A stretch of DNA of 64,000 bases from Celeribacter litoreus. GTDB taxonomy: Bacteria; Pseudomonadota; Alphaproteobacteria; Rhodobacterales; Rhodobacteraceae. Where the stretch lies: contig NZ_JAIUFY010000001.1 of NCBI RefSeq assembly GCF_020165855.1, positions 186,001 through 250,000 on the forward strand, given 5' to 3'. The notes below the pieces were generated by a model that did no database searches, was not told where the DNA came from, and saw only the letters and a program-made list of their open reading frames with translations. Positions within the stretch are counted from its first letter, which is position 1; each line of letters starts with the position of its first letter. Shown piece by piece: positions 36,916-45,362 of this stretch. The translations under genes and the position numbers were made by a program.

Positions 36916-37643
36916 ACGACGAGACCGGCCTCCACGTCCGCAATCTTCGCAAGGGCTATCGCAAGCGGACCGTGATCCGGGATGTGAGTCTCGACCTACA
37001 ACGCGGAGAGGTCGTCGCGCTGCTTGGTCCGAACGGATCAGGCAAAACAACGTGCTTTTATTCCATCGCGGGATTGGTGATGCCCGAGGCCGGCGAAGTC
37101 ATCGTTGACGGCCGCAACATCACCCTTTTGCCGATGTATCGCCGCGCCAAAGTCGGCATTGGATATCTTCCACAAGAAGCCTCTGTTTTCCGTGGCCTCT
37201 GCGTCGAGGACAACATTCTCGCCATCCTCGAAGTGTCTGAGCCAGACCCGCTCCTTCGGCGTGAAAAGCTTGAGGATCTACTCTCTGAATTTTCCATTGC
37301 TCACCTGCGTCGCGCACCCGCACTCGCCCTGTCCGGCGGGGAGCGCAGGCGAGTCGAAATTGCCCGCTGTCTCGCCTCTGATCCGGCCTATGTCCTCCTC
37401 GACGAGCCCTTTGCAGGCGTCGATCCTATTGCAGTTGCAGAAATTCGCGGACTCGTCTCCGACCTGACCAACCGTGGTATCGGTGTTCTGATCACGGACC
37501 ATAACGTGCAGGAAACATTGGGAATTATCGACCGCGCCTATATTTTGCATGACGGTCAGGTCCTGATGTCCGGCACCAAAGAAGAAATCGTGGCCGACGA
37601 AACCGTGCGCCGCGTTTATCTCGGTGACAATTTCAGGATCTGA
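36912..37643 (+). CDS. lptB: LPS export ABC transporter ATP-binding protein LptB
   Basis: 243 residues. Walker A in LLGPNGSGKTTCFYSIAGL near residue 38, Q-loop LPQEASVFRGL, signature LSGGERRRVEIAR near 138, Walker B YVLLDEPFAGVDP and the switch His in ITDHNV. Powers LPS extraction from the inner membrane with LptFG (not in the window). Overlaps lptA by four bases (ATGA). Confidence 0.95.
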   Translation: MNDETGLHVRNLRKGYRKRTVIRDVSLDLQRGEVVALLGPNGSGKTTCFYSIAGLVMPEAGEVIVDGRNITLLPMYRRAKVGIGYLPQEASVFRGLCVEDNILAILEVSEPDPLLRREKLEDLLSEFSIAHLRRAPALALSGGERRRVEIARCLASDPAYVLLDEPFAGVDPIAVAEIRGLVSDLTNRGIGVLITDHNVQETLGIIDRAYILHDGQVLMSGTKEEIVADETVRRVYLGDNFRI

Positions 37644-37887
37644 GAGCGGGTTTCGATTGACAATCCCCCGCATTTTGCCGCCAAATACAGGTGATGCATG
37701 ACGTGCCACATAGAGTCTGCACTGGAACGAAACAGCGTTCTGTAGTGCCGGAAAGAAGCCCCGAAACAAGGATCGGGTCCAGTGAAAAACGCATGCATTC
37801 AACTCCCGCTTATGACAAAAACCACGGCCCGTCGCGTTCACCGGAGGAGGTCGAGCGCTCCGGGTCAAACTAAAGAAGGAGGTATCT

Positions 37888-38463
37888 ATGCGGTACCAAA
37901 TCAGCGGAAAACAAATCGACATCGGTTCGGCACTTCAAACGCATGTGAAAACCGAGCTTGGTTCCGTTCTTGAGAAATACTCTCAACGACCAACCGATGC
38001 GAACATCGTGTTTTCGAAAAGTGGGGCTGAGTATAATTGTGAGGCCGTCGTCCACCTCTCCACAGGTTTGACCGCGCAGGCCAGCGCACATTCGCATGAG
38101 ATCTACGCAGCGTTCGACGCCTGCGCAGAGAAGATGGACAAACAGCTGCGCCGTTACAAACGCCGTCTGAAAGATCACCACAAGGAACGTTCGGAGCCGG
38201 TTGAACTTCTCGGAGCTTCCCAGTATATCCTCGCCGCGTCTGAACACGAAGAGGACCAGGAGCCCGAGTCTCTGCAGCCAATGATCGTCGCCGAAATGGA
38301 GACTTCCATTCCGACACTTTCGGTCGGTGAAGCTGTGATGCAGATGGAGCTTGCCGGCGCGCCGGTTCTCGTGTTCCAGAAAGAAGGCAAGAACGGTGTG
38401 AACGTGGTCTATCGCCGCCAAGATGGAAACATCGGCTGGATTGATCCGAGCATCGCCACTTAA
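37888..38463 (+). CDS. hpf: Ribosome hibernation promoting factor, long form
   Basis: 191 residues: N-terminal HPF/RaiA domain (about 1-100, MRYQISGKQIDIGSALQTHV) and a C-terminal domain (about 125-185, LSVGEAVMQMELAGAPVLVFQ) used in long HPFs to form 100S ribosome dimers in stationary phase. GAAGGAGG lies seven bases before the ATG. The 244-base leader before it contains TTGACA near 37657 but no convincing partner -10. Followed by ptsN across a strong hairpin, the common arrangement in proteobacteria. Confidence 0.95.
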   Translation: MRYQISGKQIDIGSALQTHVKTELGSVLEKYSQRPTDANIVFSKSGAEYNCEAVVHLSTGLTAQASAHSHEIYAAFDACAEKMDKQLRRYKRRLKDHHKERSEPVELLGASQYILAASEHEEDQEPESLQPMIVAEMETSIPTLSVGEAVMQMELAGAPVLVFQKEGKNGVNVVYRRQDGNIGWIDPSIAT

Positions 38464-38471
38464 AGGAACAG

Positions 38472-38506
38472 ACCCGCTTCGACGGGTCGAAGCGGGTAGG
38501 TCTTTT
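38472..38506 (+). terminator. Strong hairpin with T run between hpf and ptsN
   Basis: Bases 38472-38482 pair perfectly with 38487-38497 (11 pairs, loop CGGG), then AGGTCTTTT runs straight into the ptsN ATG at 38507. It may partly terminate the hpf transcript or shape ptsN translation, since the only Shine-Dalgarno-like bases (GGGTAGG) are in or next to the stem. Confidence 0.65.
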
Positions 38507-38971
38507 ATGGATATCTCTCAGATTTTGGCCCCACAGGCCGTTAAGGTTGTGGGAAAAATGACGAGCAAAAAACGTCTGTTCCAGGATCTGAGCGAGATCG
38601 CTGGAAGCGCGTATGGTCTGTCGGTCAACGACACCTTTGACGCGCTTCAGGAACGTGAAAGCCTCGGGCCCACCGGTGTGGGCCGGGGCATCGCCTTGCC
38701 GCATGCGCGCATCGAAGGGCTTGATCGCGTTGTGGGTACCTTCATCCGCCTCGAAACCCCGATGGATTTCGACGCAGTGGATCGTCAGCCTGTTGATCTG
38801 GTCTTTGCGCTGTTTGCCCCCGCCGAGTCCGGCGTGGAGCATCTCAAAGCGCTCGCCCTCGTGTCGCGCACGATGCGGGATAACGATGTCTGCGCCAAAC
38901 TGCGCGCAAACAACGAGATCGCAACCCTGCACGCCATTCTGACGGAAGGCCCCGCAACGAAAGCGGCCTGA
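38507..38971 (+). CDS. ptsN: Nitrogen-related phosphotransferase protein EIIA-Ntr
   Basis: 154 residues. The phosphorylated His is in GRGIALPHARIEG near residue 66, within the PTS EIIA-2 fold. It takes phosphate from NPr and regulates transport and envelope or carbon/nitrogen functions by protein contact. The start is fixed by the end of the hairpin. The tail THAILTEGPATKAA ends at the convergent sulfotransferase gene, 24 bases away. Confidence 0.95.
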   Translation: MDISQILAPQAVKVVGKMTSKKRLFQDLSEIAGSAYGLSVNDTFDALQERESLGPTGVGRGIALPHARIEGLDRVVGTFIRLETPMDFDAVDRQPVDLVFALFAPAESGVEHLKALALVSRTMRDNDVCAKLRANNEIATLHAILTEGPATKAA

Positions 38972-38995
38972 TCTTTCATGATCGTCAGAGGCGTT

Positions 38996-40420
38996 TTAGC
39001 GCCACGGTTTAAATCCGAGCATCATGTAATCGCGTTGATACGCCGCGCGCACTGCACTCTCGACCTCTGAGTCATAGATGTCTTGCAATGCGAATGGCGT
39101 GTCGCCTGCCATTGTCCCGATGCGGGCCGATGGCCTCGCGATACTGTCGGAGAGCCGCGACAGATCATCGGCAAGCGTCTCCTCTCGCAGAATCATGTCA
39201 GGGAGCGCGAAGTCGGCAAAGCCCTTGATCACCTCGGACTGGGATGCCCAGTTGGCATCTGTGCGCACCGACGTCTGGCCGTTGAGATTGCCCTCCACGA
39301 ATGCCGCGAATTTGAGGAACGCTTCTCGATGTTGTTCGAGAGAATAGGATTCGTCGATCGGTCCGACTGGAAGAGGCAACTTGTAGGTCACACGCAGCAG
39401 CTCGCGTATTTCTCCGAACGCTTGCGGGCCCGTCGGCAGGATGTGGGCACAGAAAGCGCGATGCAGGCGGACGACAGGGTGACTGATCACGGTGAAACAC
39501 CGGTGCCCCTTGTTCTTCCTCTTCCACTGCCGCAGCGTTTTCTGCGTAAACTCTCGGGTCAGGTCCTTTGTCGCTGCCCCGTCCATCGCAGCCATCCATG
39601 CCTCAATCGCAGCATGTGGTCCACTTTGGACCGGCATGAAGAGCAAAGGAGATTTAGCGCAGGCGACATAGCTCGGCACAGCCGGACCGCGCCGCGGCTC
39701 GAAATTGGGCGTGTTCGAGAGATTGAAGAAGTCGATGTTCGCAAGATCAGCGACCATCTCATCGTAGTTCAAAACCTTGTCGCGCAACCGCTTCGGGTTC
39801 TGAACCTTGGTCTTTTTCGTCGTCTTCGCGTGCTCTTCGGTCACGCCGAGATAGCGGGCGAGACCGTTGATCACCTCAACGTCCTGTATGTCATCGTAGT
39901 TGATGTAGAACGCTGTCTGACCAGAGCGTTGCAACGCGCGCTGGAGATCAAGTTGGAACGCTTTTGTCTCATCCAGCATGGATTGAAACTCTGAGCGATC
40001 AAAGGTGACTTGTGCCGACCGCGCGTCTTTGAGGTCACTAAGGCGCCATTGGCCGGTCTCCGCGGCGATCTTGCGCGACACATAACTTTCGAGCGGGTTC
40101 CGCGTCAGGATAATTTTCGCGCAGCGGCGATCATCAAGAACAGTCTTCAGGACACGCGGGTCATGATTATGAAAAAACCTGAAACCGGAGAGGCCTTCTG
40201 TCTCCTCCTTCATCCGCGCCAAGAGTTGCAAAGGGTTTTCTTCACGCATGGCCATCGTGACCCCAAGCATCTCCTGTTTCTTGGATTTACCGACGAAGGC
40301 AGGATTAAATGCCTCACCCCAGCACGTCAGCCCTGGATAGGAGTTCACGTTTTCCTCGAGGAAATTGGACCCCGTGCGCATTTCTGCAAAAATCACGAAA
40401 GAATCGAACGGTCTTTGCAT
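38996..40420 (-). CDS. Two-domain sulfotransferase family protein
   Basis: 474 residues. The N-terminal half (1-250) matches Stf0/NodH-type sulfotransferases: FVIFAEMRTGSNFLEENVNS (5'-PSB loop) and IILTRNPLESYVSRKIA near 100. The C-terminal half resembles a second sulfotransferase of the Sulfotransfer_2 kind: a PVQSGPHAAIEAW segment in the position of its PSB loop and CFTVISHPVVRLHRAFCAHI near 315. The second loop lacks the usual Lys, so it may be inactive. It is last in a minus-strand cluster (3 bases after the GT14-like gene) and likely modifies the same polysaccharide. Confidence 0.82.
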   Translation of the reverse strand: MQRPFDSFVIFAEMRTGSNFLEENVNSYPGLTCWGEAFNPAFVGKSKKQEMLGVTMAMREENPLQLLARMKEETEGLSGFRFFHNHDPRVLKTVLDDRRCAKIILTRNPLESYVSRKIAAETGQWRLSDLKDARSAQVTFDRSEFQSMLDETKAFQLDLQRALQRSGQTAFYINYDDIQDVEVINGLARYLGVTEEHAKTTKKTKVQNPKRLRDKVLNYDEMVADLANIDFFNLSNTPNFEPRRGPAVPSYVACAKSPLLFMPVQSGPHAAIEAWMAAMDGAATKDLTREFTQKTLRQWKRKNKGHRCFTVISHPVVRLHRAFCAHILPTGPQAFGEIRELLRVTYKLPLPVGPIDESYSLEQHREAFLKFAAFVEGNLNGQTSVRTDANWASQSEVIKGFADFALPDMILREETLADDLSRLSDSIARPSARIGTMAGDTPFALQDIYDSEVESAVRAAYQRDYMMLGFKPWR

Positions 40421-40423
40421 GGC

Positions 40424-42127
40424 TTACCTTACCAAATAAGGGCGTTTGCGCTCCGTTGAGCGGGTCGTTGGTTCATCGCTCATCGGGAAATCGCCCATGA
40501 GATGTGGCTTCATGCCGTGGTTTTTGAGGTTCTGCAGGAACTGGGCAAACCCACTCAAATCCCTCATACGCGGCAATTCAGAGAGACGGCGGAAATTGCG
40601 CGGGCCAATTTCATCTACAATGGCCTGAAGGGGCTCCGCAGGGCTTTCGATAAAATCGGACATCGCCCAAATCCGGATGCGCGCCTTCACAGTGGGCGAG
40701 CGCAGGATCTCGAGATGCGCACCTTCAATTTTCTGAAGTCGTGCCGCTTCGCGCCTCAAGTCATTGAATTGCATATTTGATTTAAATAAAGAGAGCGCCC
40801 AAGCCCCGGAGATGACAGAAATCTGAGCGTTCTGATCCATCGCCATGAGCATTGTAACATCCTGAGTGTCACGCGGTCCGAACATGAAACATTGGCGCTC
40901 ACCCCGCGTATTCCAAAGAAGTGAGGTCAGGAATCCGCAGGCGTTGTAATCCCGCAGCTTCGGGTTCGAAGAGAGCGCGCCAGAGAATGCGGGCTGACCA
41001 TTCGCGAATTGCGCACCCTCCGGTGCATAAAGATGGCCGTGAACACGCGCATCGACCGTTCGGGACAGCCACTCGGGAAACTCCTCGAAAAGATCTGTGA
41101 ACCCCTCGAATACCGAATATGGCGCGGCTGTTTTCCCGGTATCCTGCCCATAACCCGGCATTCGGCTCTGCATATAGAGGCCGGCGCGCCCCCGCACGCG
41201 TCGCTCGACGGCTTTCGAGAAGATACGGTCGATCTTTCCCGGGTTTGGCTCTGTGCCCGTCATCGGATTGACGGACGCATTTAGAAACGTGTCGTAGAGA
41301 CGATCTGCCTTGGGCCAGATTTTGCGTGCAACAAAGCAGTCCGAGCGTTTCAGGAGCTGAAGGTGATCATCGTGGAAGACGTGCGGCTTTCCCTCAAAGT
41401 CGAACTTAGAAAGGGTCAATGACCGGCTTTCGACGGTTTGTGAATGCCGGCGGACGAGGGTCTGGTAATAGCTCTCGTCAGGAATCCAGACCCGTTTGAA
41501 ATAGCGATCGTAGGACTTTCGATTTGTATCCTGAAGAATGGCACTAAGCGTCTCTCGCGTCAGACACCACCACTGGCTACCGAGATGCGGCGTTATGCCT
41601 TCCGGCACATGACGTTTGAACCCGATCTTGCGCTGAAGCCTGACGTAGCGGTCAAAGAGCCGCCTTTGACGTTTCCACGAAAAGGGAAAGCGGAGTGTAA
41701 AGCGCTCTTCGTCGAGCCCACCAACTGTCCACGGCACGTCTTCAGTCGTCACACTCTCAATGAAATTCGTATTCGGCCGCGCGGCGAGATACTGTTTCAA
41801 ATCCTGCACGGGGCGTAGGGGCAGACAGGACCCGGACGCGAGATAGACATGTCTAGCCTCGGGAAAACGACTGAGCATGAGTTCCGAGGCGTCCTGTGAG
41901 GCGCGAACCAATGACCACGTCCCCCAGTCGCATGAATAGCGCTTTGAAAAAACCACGTTATCGAGATCGGACAGGCTCTCGACGAATGGCACATATTTTT
42001 CGCTTGGGACACGCTGATCCACGTGGATCACAACAGGGCAATCATTGCTCGCCCAAAGACGCGCCACTTGTTCGGCACGATGCAGCGCGGTGTGGACGAG
42101 CATGACAAAGCCGACCGTCATGCCCAA
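40424..42127 (-). CDS. GT14 (core-2/I-branching) family glycosyltransferase with extra C-terminal domain
   Basis: 567 residues. The first about 300 match the beta-1,6-N-acetylglucosaminyltransferase/xylosyltransferase fold: VGFVMLVHTALHRAEQVARL, VVIHVDQRVP, YLASGSCLPLRPV (about 95) and the conserved LGSQWWCLTRETLS (about 185) followed by WIPDESYYQTLV. The C-terminal 250 residues are a domain of unknown function common after this fold in Rhodobacteraceae. Its start overlaps the upstream glycosyltransferase by ten bases. Probably adds branches to the surface polymer. Confidence 0.85.
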   Translation of the reverse strand: MGMTVGFVMLVHTALHRAEQVARLWASNDCPVVIHVDQRVPSEKYVPFVESLSDLDNVVFSKRYSCDWGTWSLVRASQDASELMLSRFPEARHVYLASGSCLPLRPVQDLKQYLAARPNTNFIESVTTEDVPWTVGGLDEERFTLRFPFSWKRQRRLFDRYVRLQRKIGFKRHVPEGITPHLGSQWWCLTRETLSAILQDTNRKSYDRYFKRVWIPDESYYQTLVRRHSQTVESRSLTLSKFDFEGKPHVFHDDHLQLLKRSDCFVARKIWPKADRLYDTFLNASVNPMTGTEPNPGKIDRIFSKAVERRVRGRAGLYMQSRMPGYGQDTGKTAAPYSVFEGFTDLFEEFPEWLSRTVDARVHGHLYAPEGAQFANGQPAFSGALSSNPKLRDYNACGFLTSLLWNTRGERQCFMFGPRDTQDVTMLMAMDQNAQISVISGAWALSLFKSNMQFNDLRREAARLQKIEGAHLEILRSPTVKARIRIWAMSDFIESPAEPLQAIVDEIGPRNFRRLSELPRMRDLSGFAQFLQNLKNHGMKPHLMGDFPMSDEPTTRSTERKRPYLVR

Positions 42128-43191
42128 TTCCCTTTCGAGATTAGACCGAGAATTTCAAGTTGCCGCCAGTTGATGTATTTCTCGGACCACTTGCACCAGA
42201 GGTCGCGGTCCTTCTCCATCTGCTTGTGATACGCGACAAATTCACGGGAATCGGCGTAATGCTCTCGACGCTCCAGCTCTTCCTCGGTCTTTTCGAGGAA
42301 TGTATGGAGAAACTTTGCATGCAGAAGGGCGCCCGATGCCTTTTCTCCACCCTTGGTCTCATAAACGAGATTGAGCCCGCGCGGCAAAAGCATGTGTGTC
42401 GATTGCATATAGGCATAATCCCGTCGCCACTTAACGAGCGGGATTTTATTCATTGAGGGGGCATTATAGGGATCTTCCGGAAAGAAGACCCGCGCCCTCG
42501 GTCCACCTTGAATCCAGAGATTATAATACTCCGGATTCATCGAAATCATGTAGTTGCCGCTATCGAACCACTCCGCAATCTCGAACGGGTTTTGCCCCTC
42601 TTGATAGACCTGAGCATCAATTGGCCCCTTCGGATACATATCGATCAGCATCGCGGAGAAGCTTCGGCGCCCAGAACTATCAAGCCAGTTCGTGAGCGCA
42701 TCAATCGGTCGTGTATCGCTAAACGGAAATACGAGAAATTCGTCGACATCGACCGTCAAAGTCCAATGGCCGTGGCAGTATTTCCGTGACAACCAGTTCA
42801 TCCAATGAACGCCGAACGCCGCCTTTTTATAACTGGCCTTCGTATGCCACAGTGATACGTCTTCCTGCTGCATAAGATAGCTGCGCGAAGCGTCGTTGCT
42901 ATCATTGTCGATGAACAGAAAATGCGAGATCCCCATCTCGCGATAATATTTGAGGAAATACGGGAGGCGAATTCTCTCATTCCGGAGCGTGCACACAAGG
43001 AGCACGTCATCCGCGCCGATTTTAGCAGTGTTGTCTTGGAGGAGCGACAGATCATGCCGTGCGCGAAACGCCTGCCAAAGGGCCCGTTTGCGCCTCAGCC
43101 GCATTCTATAATGCAATACCCTGCTCACCGATCTGCCTACTATCTGCTGAATGAGGAGAGCCCTCTTGGGGGCCCGATCCCTCATGATCAT
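42118..43191 (-). CDS. Glycosyltransferase family 2-like (GT92/Glyco_tranf_2_4)
   Basis: 357 residues. Motifs: VLLVCTLRNERIRLPYFLKY near residue 42, FLFIDNDSNDASRSYL near 72, the metal site LTVDVDEFLVFP near 125, and GGPRARVFFPED near 210. It is about half identical in these blocks to the gene at 43292-44308, so the two are tandem paralogs. The protein has no signal peptide or helix. Function: sugar transfer to a surface glycan; specificity unknown. Confidence 0.83.
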   Translation of the reverse strand: MIMRDRAPKRALLIQQIVGRSVSRVLHYRMRLRRKRALWQAFRARHDLSLLQDNTAKIGADDVLLVCTLRNERIRLPYFLKYYREMGISHFLFIDNDSNDASRSYLMQQEDVSLWHTKASYKKAAFGVHWMNWLSRKYCHGHWTLTVDVDEFLVFPFSDTRPIDALTNWLDSSGRRSFSAMLIDMYPKGPIDAQVYQEGQNPFEIAEWFDSGNYMISMNPEYYNLWIQGGPRARVFFPEDPYNAPSMNKIPLVKWRRDYAYMQSTHMLLPRGLNLVYETKGGEKASGALLHAKFLHTFLEKTEEELERREHYADSREFVAYHKQMEKDRDLWCKWSEKYINWRQLEILGLISKGNWA

Positions 43192-43291
43192 AATCTACGG
43201 GCTTACTCGGAGAACGTAAACAACCCAAAAATTCAAACAAATCCTTTGATTTACACCATCTTCTGAGACTGTCTTGTGCGGAAACCGGGTA

Positions 43292-44308
43292 TTAGGCGCC
43301 CCTCTCGCCACTCATGAGACCGAGCGCAATGAGTTGATCCGCGCCTTCGTATCGGATGGAGCCCTCCGAACAAAGGGTCGGAGACGCCGCGACGTGATCA
43401 TAATAGTCGGCGTAAGCTTCAGGTTGGTGGAAATGCTGCTTTCGCTGCTTTTCCTCACAAGACCGCCCGATCACATCCGCAAGGAACTTTGTGTGCAGGA
43501 GAACGCCGCACGGGCGTGTGTCGCCAGGACCGTCGTAAAATCTGTTCAGGTTTCGCGGGAGAATGGCGTGGGTCGAGTTCACGTAGGCATATCGCCAATT
43601 CCATTTGACCAAAGGAAGCTTGTTGAGCGTCGGTCCGCGCTCCGGCGCATCGGGAAAGAAAACGCGCTCACGAACACCGCCGAGCACCCATAGATTTTCT
43701 TTCGGCATCTGTCGCGTCGCCCTATAAGGCCCTGCGTCGAAATGGGTGAGAACCTCTAGCGGGTTCTGGCCTGCGACATAAGAAATGCCGCCGACTGGCC
43801 CCTCCGAATAGAGATCGAGCATCAGCGCACCAAATGCGATCTGCCCCTCTGCTTCCAACGCTTCGGTGAGGTGAGAAAGCGTCCGATCTGCATCCCCACT
43901 GAAAACCAAAAGTTCGTCGGCATCGACGGTCAAACACCATTTTCCAGACGCATAGCGCATCTGAAGCCATGTCACCCAATCGAGCCCAAAGCGAGCGGCC
44001 TTATACCCCGCATCCGTAGACCAAAGTGAGACATCGGGCTGATCCGAGAGCAATGCAAGCGTGCCGTCGTCGCTCCCGTTGTCTACGAAAAGGAAGTCCG
44101 TGACGCCCAGCGCTCTGTAATATTGCAGAAAAAAGGGTAGGCGCAGTGACTCGTTTCGAACGCAAGCCACGCACAGAATTGATTCCGGCCGAATGCGATC
44201 CGTGCGATCAGATACTTGTTTGAGCGCATGTCGCGCGCGGAATGCACGCCACAAAAGATGACGTCGCAAAACGCGCAACTTGTATGCTTGCCAAACGCGC
44301 TTCAACAT
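43292..44308 (-). CDS. Glycosyltransferase family 2-like, paralog of the next gene downstream
   Basis: 338 residues. Same block order as its neighbour: ILCVACVRNESLRLPFFLQY, FLFVDNGSDDGTLALL, LTVDADELLVFSG, GGVRERVFFPDAPERGPTLNKLP. First gene of the cluster that runs through 42118 and 40424 to 38996; the 100-base gap downstream is AT-rich and may hold a promoter. galE lies 42 bases upstream on the same strand, so both may share a transcript. Confidence 0.83.
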   Translation of the reverse strand: MLKRVWQAYKLRVLRRHLLWRAFRARHALKQVSDRTDRIRPESILCVACVRNESLRLPFFLQYYRALGVTDFLFVDNGSDDGTLALLSDQPDVSLWSTDAGYKAARFGLDWVTWLQMRYASGKWCLTVDADELLVFSGDADRTLSHLTEALEAEGQIAFGALMLDLYSEGPVGGISYVAGQNPLEVLTHFDAGPYRATRQMPKENLWVLGGVRERVFFPDAPERGPTLNKLPLVKWNWRYAYVNSTHAILPRNLNRFYDGPGDTRPCGVLLHTKFLADVIGRSCEEKQRKQHFHQPEAYADYYDHVAASPTLCSEGSIRYEGADQLIALGLMSGERGA

Positions 44309-44350
44309 TCACTCCGAAATCAACTTGGCACAGAGATTAGGAAATCCCGG

Positions 44351-45337
44351 TCATTTCTCATAGTGGCCAATTTGATGCCAAGCCCACGCATCCGCGATCA
44401 TTTGCTTGAGGTTGGAACGATGCGGCTCCCACCCAAGCTCATTCATCGCGCGCTCCGAGCCGGAGACCAGTTTTGTGCAATCGCCCGGTCGACGATCTCC
44501 CTCGACATAGGGCACTTCTTTGTTGGTCACGGCACGGGACTGATCAACCACTTCACGCACAGAGAACCCTTTGCCCGTGCCGAGATTGAAGACGCGGCTG
44601 CCCTTACCTTCTTCAAGCCATTTGAGGCCCAAAACATGAGCGTCGACCAGATCGCAGACATGAACATAGTCACGAATGCAAGTTCCGTCGGGTGTGTCGT
44701 AATCAGTGCCGAAAATCGTCAACGCGTCCCGCTTTCCAGCGATTGCGTCGAGCATGAGAGGGATGAGATGCGTCTCTGGTTGATGGAACTCCCCGACCTC
44801 AGTTTCCGGATCAGAACCTGCGACGTTGAAGTAGCGGAAGATCACGTGATTGAGGCCGAAGGCATCGCCGAAATTGTCGAGAATGTCTTCGATCGCGCGC
44901 TTCGAGGCACCGTAAGAGTTGATCGGAAGCTGGACGGAGTCTTCATTCAGAACGACGTTGTCCTGATCGCCATAGGTGGCGCAAGTCGATGAGAACACGA
45001 AGTTTTTGCACCCTGCTGCAACCGTCGCCTCGATCAAAGTCAGCGACCCGATTACATTGTTCCGCCAATACTTCGCCGGATCTTGCATGCTCTCGCCGAC
45101 CTGCGAGTAGGCCGCGAAATGCATGACTGCAACGGGTTTGTGTTTCGCAAAAATCTCGTCGAGCCGCGCACGGTCAAGCAAGTCACCCTTCTCAAAGGGG
45201 CCGAACTTCACGGCATCTTCCCAACCCGTGGAAAGGTTATCGAAGGTTACTGGCGTATAGCCTGCGGCCCGCAGCGCCTTACACGCATGCGAGCCAATGT
45301 AACCGGCACCGCCGGTTACGAGAACAGTTTGGGACAT
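44351..45337 (-). CDS. galE: UDP-glucose 4-epimerase
   Basis: 328 residues, extended SDR. NAD site VTGGAGYIGSHACKALRAAG at the N-terminus, catalytic Ser in VFSSTCATYG near 120 and Tyr-Lys in SYGASKRAIEDIL near 145. Interconverts UDP-glucose and UDP-galactose for surface glycans. Sits 25 bases after galU on the same strand, giving a UDP-Glc/UDP-Gal supply unit. Confidence 0.95.
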   Translation of the reverse strand: MSQTVLVTGGAGYIGSHACKALRAAGYTPVTFDNLSTGWEDAVKFGPFEKGDLLDRARLDEIFAKHKPVAVMHFAAYSQVGESMQDPAKYWRNNVIGSLTLIEATVAAGCKNFVFSSTCATYGDQDNVVLNEDSVQLPINSYGASKRAIEDILDNFGDAFGLNHVIFRYFNVAGSDPETEVGEFHQPETHLIPLMLDAIAGKRDALTIFGTDYDTPDGTCIRDYVHVCDLVDAHVLGLKWLEEGKGSRVFNLGTGKGFSVREVVDQSRAVTNKEVPYVEGDRRPGDCTKLVSGSERAMNELGWEPHRSNLKQMIADAWAWHQIGHYEK

Positions 45338-45362
45338 CGTACTCTACTTACCGGAACCGAGT

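Noticed and set aside
37644-37887. Small open frames in the hpf leader (about 37691-37973)
   Set aside because: Arg/Ser-rich, no ribosome-binding site, and the longer one runs into hpf in another frame. The region is better read as a leader.
43192-43291. AT-rich gap between the paralogous glycosyltransferases as an insertion-element remnant
   Set aside because: No inverted ends, target duplication or transposase fragment; only about 100 bases.
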